NCBI RefSeq assembly: GCF_001984155.1
Contig: NZ_MTQO01000041.1
Coordinates: forward strand, 1 to 64,000
Direction: 5' to 3'
Source: Actinosynnema sp. ALI-1.44
Lineage (GTDB): Bacteria > Actinomycetota > Actinomycetes > Mycobacteriales > Pseudonocardiaceae
DNA: 64,000 nt
In this document: in pieces, positions 59,634-64,000 of the stretch
Layout of the letters: each line of letters opens with the position of its first letter
Numbering within the stretch: the stretch's first letter is position 1
Translations under genes and position numbers: made by a program
Notes under the pieces: model-generated
The model's database searches: none
Told to the model about the DNA's origin: nothing
The model's input: the letters and a program-made list of their open reading frames with translations, nothing else

Positions 59634-60418
59634 CAGCACGTGTCGAAGTCGAACACGTCAGCGTCGACCTGAGCGGCAAGCGGGTCGTGCACGACGTGTC
59701 GTTCGCGGTGCAGCCCGGCACTGTGGTCGGTGTCGTCGGCCCCAACGGGTCGGGGAAGTCCACTTTGCTGCGTGCGGTGATCGGCATCCTCACCCCGGCA
59801 ACGGGTTCGGTGCGCATCGACGGGCGTGACGTCGCCAAGACCAGACCACGCGACCGCGCGAGTGTCCTCGCCGCTGTCCTCCAGGACACCACGGGTGACT
59901 TCGACCTCACCGTCGACGACGTCGTGATGATGGGACGTGCCTGCTACAAAAGGCCGTTCGAGGGCGACGACACTCGCGACCGGACAATCGTGGCCGACGC
60001 GCTCGCCGCCGTCGGCGCCGCGGGCCTGGCGGACAGGCGGTTCGCGTTCCTGTCCGGCGGGGAACGCCAGCGTGTCCTGATCGCTCGGGCGATCGCGCAA
60101 CAACCCCGGGTGCTCGTGATGGACGAGCCGACCAACCACCTGGACCTCAGACACCAGTTCGACGTGCTGGCGTTGCCGCGCGAATTGGGCATCACGGCCG
60201 TGATCGCACTGCACGACCTGAACCTGGCCGCACACTACTGCGACGAGATCCACGTGCTGCACCACGGCAGGCAAACCCGATCCGGCACGCCAGAGCACGT
60301 CCTCGACCCCGCTACACTGGCGGAGGTGTACGGAGTGACTGCCGCTGTCGCGCCGCACCCGGCCACCGGGCGGCCGCACATCACCATCGACCCGACCAAG
60401 AGCGTCCGCCATGGATGA
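59630..60418 (+). CDS. FecE/BtuD-type ABC ATPase
   Basis: A 262-aa ATPase: Walker A GPNGSGKSTLLRAVIG, signature FLSGGERQRVLIARAIAQQP, Walker [21 protein letters not shown]-loop IALHDLNLAAHYCDEI. Typical of corrinoid/siderophore importers. ATG overlaps the permease stop. Its last 8 bp overlap the Nudix gene. Confidence 0.93.
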   Translation: MTARVEVEHVSVDLSGKRVVHDVSFAVQPGTVVGVVGPNGSGKSTLLRAVIGILTPATGSVRIDGRDVAKTRPRDRASVLAAVLQDTTGDFDLTVDDVVMMGRACYKRPFEGDDTRDRTIVADALAAVGAAGLADRRFAFLSGGERQRVLIARAIAQQPRVLVMDEPTNHLDLRHQFDVLALPRELGITAVIALHDLNLAAHYCDEIHVLHHGRQTRSGTPEHVLDPATLAEVYGVTAAVAPHPATGRPHITIDPTKSVRHG

Positions 60419-60818
60419 GAACCTGATCGAGACCGTCGGGCTCGTGCACATCCGCGACCGGCGCATGCTGCTGGTCCGTGGGCACGGCAAGCACGCCTTC
60501 TACCTGCCGGGCGGGAAGATCGACCCGGGTGAGGACGACGAGACCGCGCTCACCAGGGAAATCATGGAGGAACTGGGCTGCGCGGTGGTCGGTCTGCGCG
60601 GGTACCGAACGGTGGCGGAACGCGCCTACGGTCAGCCGGACGGCACGATGGTCGCGATCTCCTGCTATTTCGGCGAACTGGACGGCGACCCGGCCCCGAT
60701 GGCCGAGATCGCGCAGATCGGCTGGTTCACCCACGGCCAGTACGCCCGGCAACCGGAAACCGCCCCAGCCGCGCTGCGGATCATGGACGAGCTGCGGGAC
60801 CTCGATCTGATCGCGTGA
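60411..60818 (+). CDS. Nudix hydrolase
   Basis: A 135-aa enzyme with the Nudix box GGKIDPGEDDETALTREIME followed by ELG, matching Gx5Ex7REUxEExGU. Hydrolyses a nucleoside diphosphate linked to another group. It overlaps the ATPase gene by 8 bp, so it is co-transcribed with the riboswitch operon, but a link to cobalamin is not evident; it could trim a corrinoid nucleotide precursor or simply share the promoter. Confidence 0.85.
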   Translation: MDENLIETVGLVHIRDRRMLLVRGHGKHAFYLPGGKIDPGEDDETALTREIMEELGCAVVGLRGYRTVAERAYGQPDGTMVAISCYFGELDGDPAPMAEIAQIGWFTHGQYARQPETAPAALRIMDELRDLDLIA

Positions 60819-60821
60819 GAA

Positions 60822-60851
60822 CGGGCCGGTCCCCGGGTGGGAACCGGCCCG
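60822..60851. terminator. Bidirectional terminator hairpin
   Basis: CGGGCCGGT (60822-60830) and ACCGGCCCG (60843-60851), 9 bp, with inner CCC/GGG pairing. It lies between the convergent Nudix and chitosanase genes. Confidence 0.7.
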
Positions 60852-60866
60852 CTTCGCCGCGCGGGT

Positions 60867-61694
60867 TTACTTGATGGAGAACGAGTCGCCGTAGACCTTC
60901 CACGACAGCGGGGTGTTGAGGTCGAAGTTCTTGTTCTTCAGGAACACGCGCTGTGCGGTGTCGACCCTGCTGGTGTCGGAGTGCGCCTCTTCCTGCTTCA
61001 TCGCCCACACGCGGGCGTCGAGGAACGCGTTGAGGTACGCGGTCTCGTCGCCGCCCTGTGCTGGTGGTTTCGCCTTGGCCAGCGCGCGCTTGCGGATGCT
61101 GCTGAAACTGGTCGCGTCGCCGCCGTCGCCGTGCATGACGATGGCGTCGTAGTAGGCGAACTGGCCGAGGGTGCGCAGGCCGTCCTGCTTGGCGCGGTTC
61201 ACCGCCGGGTTGAAGTACACGCGGTCACGCTCGAACTCCTGGGCGTCCTGGAAGACCTTGTCCTTGGCCGCGGTCTTCCAGTCCTTGGTGTAGTTGGGGT
61301 CCAGGCCTTCGTGCGAGTCGCTGCCGTCCACGCGTTCCAGCGCGGGCAGGTACTTGGCCAGGACGTTGCCCGGTTTGCGCTTGGTGTACTCCCGTACGAG
61401 TTCCAGCATGTCGTGCGTGCCGGAGCAGAACCCGATGATGCCGCCGGTGTAGCCGCGGCCGTCGTCGATGTCCTCGATGTACTTGAACTGCGCGCGCCAG
61501 TCCAGTGAGGAGTTCTCCGCACTGGACACGATCTTCATCGCGATCTCCTTCTTCGCGGGGTCGTCCAGCCCGACCGCCGCGACCGCCGCCGACTGCTGCG
61601 GCGTGTCCGGCATGCTCGCCTGCGCGGTCACGCCCGCGGCCGGCATGAGCAGGCACGCGGTGCAGACCGCGGCGAGCGTACGGGTCATCTTCAC
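60867..61694 (-). CDS. csn: Secreted GH46 chitosanase
   Basis: A 275-aa exported glycoside hydrolase of family 46. Sec signal at 1-26 (cleavage near AQA-SM). Catalytic Glu60 in KIVSSAENSSLDWRAQ and Asp78 in YIEDIDDGRGYTGG, matching Glu22 and Asp40 of the Streptomyces N174 enzyme by spacing. Further conserved: GFCSGTHDMLELVREYTKRK, DAIVMHGDGGDATSF. It cuts beta-1,4 bonds in chitosan outside the cell. Start GTG 61694 or ATG 61688, with GGAGA upstream. A palindromic box upstream suggests induction by chitosan oligosaccharides. Confidence 0.95.
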   Translation of the reverse strand: MKMTRTLAAVCTACLLMPAAGVTAQASMPDTPQQSAAVAAVGLDDPAKKEIAMKIVSSAENSSLDWRAQFKYIEDIDDGRGYTGGIIGFCSGTHDMLELVREYTKRKPGNVLAKYLPALERVDGSDSHEGLDPNYTKDWKTAAKDKVFQDAQEFERDRVYFNPAVNRAKQDGLRTLGQFAYYDAIVMHGDGGDATSFSSIRKRALAKAKPPAQGGDETAYLNAFLDARVWAMKQEEAHSDTSRVDTAQRVFLKNKNFDLNTPLSWKVYGDSFSIK

Positions 61695-61793
61695 AGGGTT
61701 TCTCCTCGCTCAAGTCTCACAACTGTGTGGGTTCAACTCTGTGGCGGCGAGTGCCAGTGAGCGTGACACGCGTGCGGAACCCCGGTCAACACT

Positions 61794-61812
61794 GTTAGGA
61801 AAGTTTCCTAAC
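61794..61812. promoter_or_regulatory. Palindromic operator of the chitosanase gene (CsnR-box like)
   Basis: GTTAGGAAAGTTTCCTAAC is a perfect 19-nt palindrome about 100 bp upstream of the chitosanase start, just upstream of a TTGACC -35 element (minus strand, 61784-61789). It resembles the conserved palindrome reported before actinomycete chitosanase genes and bound by the ROK-type repressor CsnR. Confidence 0.7.
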
Positions 61813-61933
61813 TAACATCGGCGTGCGACGCCCGAATTGTTCAGTTCTCCGATCCGGAAAGCGGAATGAGCCGGATGAACGGGACGAACGGGATTTGGGA
61901 CCCCTCCCATGCGGATGGTCCTACCGTGCCGAC

Positions 61934-62851
61934 ATGACGGACGCGATGATGCGTGACGGGCGACAAACGCGACCGGGCCCAGTACAGGTCGCTGTTGCCC
62001 TTTGGTGGCTCGCTGCCTTGCTGACGGCGCTCATCGCGTTCGTCACCTTCGCCACGGTGGCCGACAAGATCCGCTGGGACGACATGCCGAGGGTGTTCGC
62101 GAACGCCGCGTTCATGATCGTCGTCGCGATAGTGACGATCACGCATTTCGGCCGCGGCAAGCCGGTGGCGCGCGTCGCGCTGACGGGGATGGCGGTCTAC
62201 TACGTGTGGACCCTGGTCATCGGTGTGACAGTGCTGGTCGCGGGCGAGTCGGAGGCGAACGCGGTCATGGTCCTCATCGAGGTGACACGCACGCTCTTCG
62301 TGGTCGCCGCGGCGATCCTGTCGTTCACCCCGAGCGCGCACACCTACTTCCGCTCTTACAACCTGTATGCGACACGCGTCAAAGCCACGGTCATCGCGGG
62401 CTTGGCCTGGTTGGTCGCGGTCGCGGCGATGGCCGTGATCGTCGCGGTGTCGTTCATCGACAGCCTCCCCAGCCACGGTCGCAGTTGGATCGACTGGGCC
62501 ACGGGCACGAACGCGATCGCTTCGGCTCTGGTGACCAGTATGGTGCTCTGCCTGCTGCCGACGTACGTGGCGATAGTCCGGCAGTTCGAGTACGGCAGGC
62601 AATGGGCGCGGGTGACGTTGTGCGTGCTCGGCGTCGCATTGAGCCTCCTCGCGGTGGTCCAGGCCCTCGACGTGTTCGACGACAGGCGTCCGGAGACGCT
62701 GGAGACGGTCGGCGCGGTGCTGTGCCTCGTCTTCGTCGCAGCGGTCGGTGTGGGCTTCGTGCTGTCCTACCTGCCCGCGGTCAACGCGCACTTCCGGCAA
62801 TCCCCGCGGCCGGGGGACGGCCTGGGACCGCGCGGCTACCACTTCAGCTGA
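61934..62851 (+). CDS. Integral membrane protein of unknown function
   Basis: A 305-aa protein with about eight membrane segments (VAVALWWLAALLTALIAFVT, FMIVVAIVTITHFGRGKPVA, AVGVGFVLSYLPAVNAHF). I do not recognise the family; no pore or active-site motif is seen. ATG 61934 is chosen because a TACCGT -10 (61922-61927) lies 6 nt upstream, a leaderless arrangement; the frame to 61823 has no ribosome site. Single gene. The short stretch 62852-63001 after it shows only a small hairpin (TTCAGC/GCTGAA). Confidence 0.7.
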   Translation: MTDAMMRDGRQTRPGPVQVAVALWWLAALLTALIAFVTFATVADKIRWDDMPRVFANAAFMIVVAIVTITHFGRGKPVARVALTGMAVYYVWTLVIGVTVLVAGESEANAVMVLIEVTRTLFVVAAAILSFTPSAHTYFRSYNLYATRVKATVIAGLAWLVAVAAMAVIVAVSFIDSLPSHGRSWIDWATGTNAIASALVTSMVLCLLPTYVAIVRQFEYGRQWARVTLCVLGVALSLLAVVQALDVFDDRRPETLETVGAVLCLVFVAAVGVGFVLSYLPAVNAHFRQSPRPGDGLGPRGYHFS

Positions 62852-63001
62852 CTGTTCCATAACGCGTCTTGGGCGGTTTCGGCTTCTCGTCACCTGGATT
62901 CAGCCCTCGCTGAAACGCCTTGTCTTGTTAATTTCCAACCGTCAGCCTGGGTATCAGGTTGGCGCCGCCGTTTCATTCCCTGCCAGTGAAGGAACCGGCG
63001 T

Positions 63002-63685
63002 ATGAGACTCTCGACATCGCTCCTGGCCGTCGTGACCGCGGCGGGCTTGGTCTGCGCGCCCGTCGTGGCCACGGCGGGCACTGACGGCAACGGCATTCTC
63101 GCGACGGACGTCGCACCGGCTCCGGCGTGGGTGCGGGCCATGCCCGCGCCCGCCAAGGTCCACGGCGTCCAGGCCGCGAAGGTGCTCACCATCCAGTACC
63201 AGATCCAGCAGACCGGTTACTGGTGCGGACCGGCCGCGACGCGGATCGCCCTCTCGGCCAAGACCGGGAACCTCCCGAGTCAGCAGCAGCTCGCCAACGA
63301 GCTGCCGACCACCACCAACGGCACGGACTGGATCGGCCAGGTCACGCGCGTGCTCAACAACAGGCTGGGCACGAGCTACTACGAGACCAAGGAAATGCCC
63401 AACGATCCGCCGACGCAGGCGCAGCGCGACCTGTTGTGGCGCGACGTCGTGTACGACATCGACCGGGGATGGGCGATTGTCGCCAACATCGTCGCACCGG
63501 CCAACAACCACCCGCCTGGTTACCCGAACTACACCGTGTGGCACTACTTCACGGTCATCGGGTACGACAGCTCGAACTCCAGTGTCAAGATCGCCGACCC
63601 GGCGAACTTCGGCGGCTACCAGCAATACTGGATCTCGTTCAACCAGTTGGCGACGTTGATTCCCCCGAAGGGCTACTCGGCCTGA
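63002..63685 (+). CDS. Secreted C39-like cysteine peptidase
   Basis: A 227-aa protein with a Sec signal (MRLSTSLLAVVTAAGLVCAP, cleavage near ATA-GT). Catalytic Cys75 in QTGYWCGPAATRIALS, His181 in YTVWHYFTVIGYD, Asp199 in KIADPANFGG: the Cys-His-Asp arrangement of the C39/papain-like fold. GAAGGA ribosome site. It lacks transporter and ATPase domains, so it is a free secreted peptidase, not a bacteriocin-exporter. Substrate unknown. It overlaps the convergent regulator end by 13 bp. Confidence 0.85.
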   Translation: MRLSTSLLAVVTAAGLVCAPVVATAGTDGNGILATDVAPAPAWVRAMPAPAKVHGVQAAKVLTIQYQIQQTGYWCGPAATRIALSAKTGNLPSQQQLANELPTTTNGTDWIGQVTRVLNNRLGTSYYETKEMPNDPPTQAQRDLLWRDVVYDIDRGWAIVANIVAPANNHPPGYPNYTVWHYFTVIGYDSSNSSVKIADPANFGGYQQYWISFNQLATLIPPKGYSA

Positions 63686-64000
63686 TTCCCGCCGCCGTCC
63701 GGCTCTCCTCCGCCCTGCCGGGGAGCCGGACGGTCCAGTAGTGCCACCCCTCGTCCGGACAGGGTGTGCACGGCCGATCCGTTGCGTCGCTGGGTGATCA
63801 CCAGGCCCGCGGCGCGCAGGACCGCGGCGTGCTGCGAGGCGCCGGACGGTGTCGTGCCGGTCGCGCGAGCCAGTTGCGTGGTGTTCAGGCTCGGGCGGTC
63901 CGCGATGGTCCGCAGCACCGTCGCCCTGGTCCGGCCGAGCAACGCCACCAGCGTGTCCTGGGTCGGCGGCCGGCCGGGCCCGCCCGACGTCGCCCAGCCG
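63673..64000 (-). CDS. ArsR-like winged-helix regulator (5' end beyond window)
   Basis: The frame is open from 63673 to the right edge, giving 109 C-terminal residues. Winged helix: LLGRTRATVLRTIADRPSLN, TTQLARATGTTPSGASQHAA, VLRAAGLVITQRRNGSAVHT. The acidic/Gly-rich tail (RQGGGEPDGGGNQAE) is low complexity. Typical of actinomycete ArsR-family regulators with a longer N-terminal domain, which is outside the window. Confidence 0.8.
   Translation of the reverse strand, partial: GWATSGGPGRPPTQDTLVALLGRTRATVLRTIADRPSLNTTQLARATGTTPSGASQHAAVLRAAGLVITQRRNGSAVHTLSGRGVALLDRPAPRQGGGEPDGGGNQAE

Noticed and set aside
63002-63685. Bacteriocin exporter peptidase
   Set aside because: C39 domains of exporters are fused to ABC transporters; this one has a Sec signal and stands alone.

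Overview
The window is about 70% G+C with actinomycete codon use. It carries a complete Mce operon, two AfsR/SARP-type giant regulators, Scr1/XRE helix-turn-helix regulators, F420-type and LLM flavin oxidoreductases, a GH46 chitosanase and GTG-rich starts with ATGA/GTGA overlaps. This points to a filamentous actinomycete, probably of the Pseudonocardiales; the genus cannot be fixed from sequence alone. I saw no rRNA, tRNA, CRISPR or intact insertion sequence.

Layout. 1-2,960: a decayed regulatory patch. Two truncated or nonsense-broken fragments of one Scr1/DUF5753-type regulator share a 108-bp repeat and flank an intact XRE-TPR regulator and a small Cys-rich protein. 3,019-14,758: a secreted fibronectin-III protein diverges from an 11-gene Mce lipid-import operon (secreted protein, two YrbE permeases, MceA-F, two Mce-associated proteins). 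14,803-18,396: a MarR/LLM-oxidoreductase pair, a small-molecule phosphotransferase and a PucR/CdaR regulator, all on the minus strand. 18,560-20,854: a lipoprotein and an antibiotic-resistance-type ABC-F ATPase with a leader peptide and attenuator-like 5' region. 20,900-30,527: two SARP/NB-ARC/TPR regulators around a DUF885 metallopeptidase, then a SagB/ThcOx dehydrogenase with a 34-codon acidic peptide gene just upstream, a possible minimal RiPP locus. 30,695-36,375: esterase, GNAT, MFS drug exporter, SRPBCC protein, a two-gene ABC system and a DUF5709 protein.

36,440-39,927: a four-gene osmoprotectant (glycine-betaine/choline type) ABC importer. 40,274-46,449: Old-Yellow-Enzyme homologue and divergent TetR with a palindromic operator, then a TetR-controlled operon of a VC0807-type membrane protein, a class-A FAD monooxygenase and an unrecognised protein. 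46,866-47,795: an internally deleted XRE regulator and a divergent 74-aa protein. 47,957-51,144: an LLM oxidoreductase / MarR / FMN reductase operon followed by Dabb and SnoaL-like genes, suggesting small aromatic or polyketide-type chemistry. 51,150-55,991: a LAL-type LuxR regulator, a SnoaL-like protein, an F420-type oxidoreductase and a stand-alone ketosynthase with a palindrome inside its promoter. 56,000-56,142: five 30-bp palindromic tandem repeats. 56,155-60,818: a TetR gene diverging from a cobalamin-riboswitch-controlled operon (binding lipoprotein, FhuF-like Fe-S protein, FecCD permease, ATPase, Nudix). 60,867-64,000: chitosanase with a palindromic operator, a membrane protein, a secreted C39-like protease and the end of an ArsR-type regulator.

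The most distinctive points are the ABC-F leader-peptide attenuator, the peptide/SagB pair, the SARP-type direct repeat placed just before the -10 of the second SARP gene, the riboswitch-controlled FhuF-like protein, the palindromic 30-bp array, and a recurring promoter style in which a TANNNT box lies 6-7 nt before the start codon (apparently leaderless genes). All function assignments are from motif reading without database searches.
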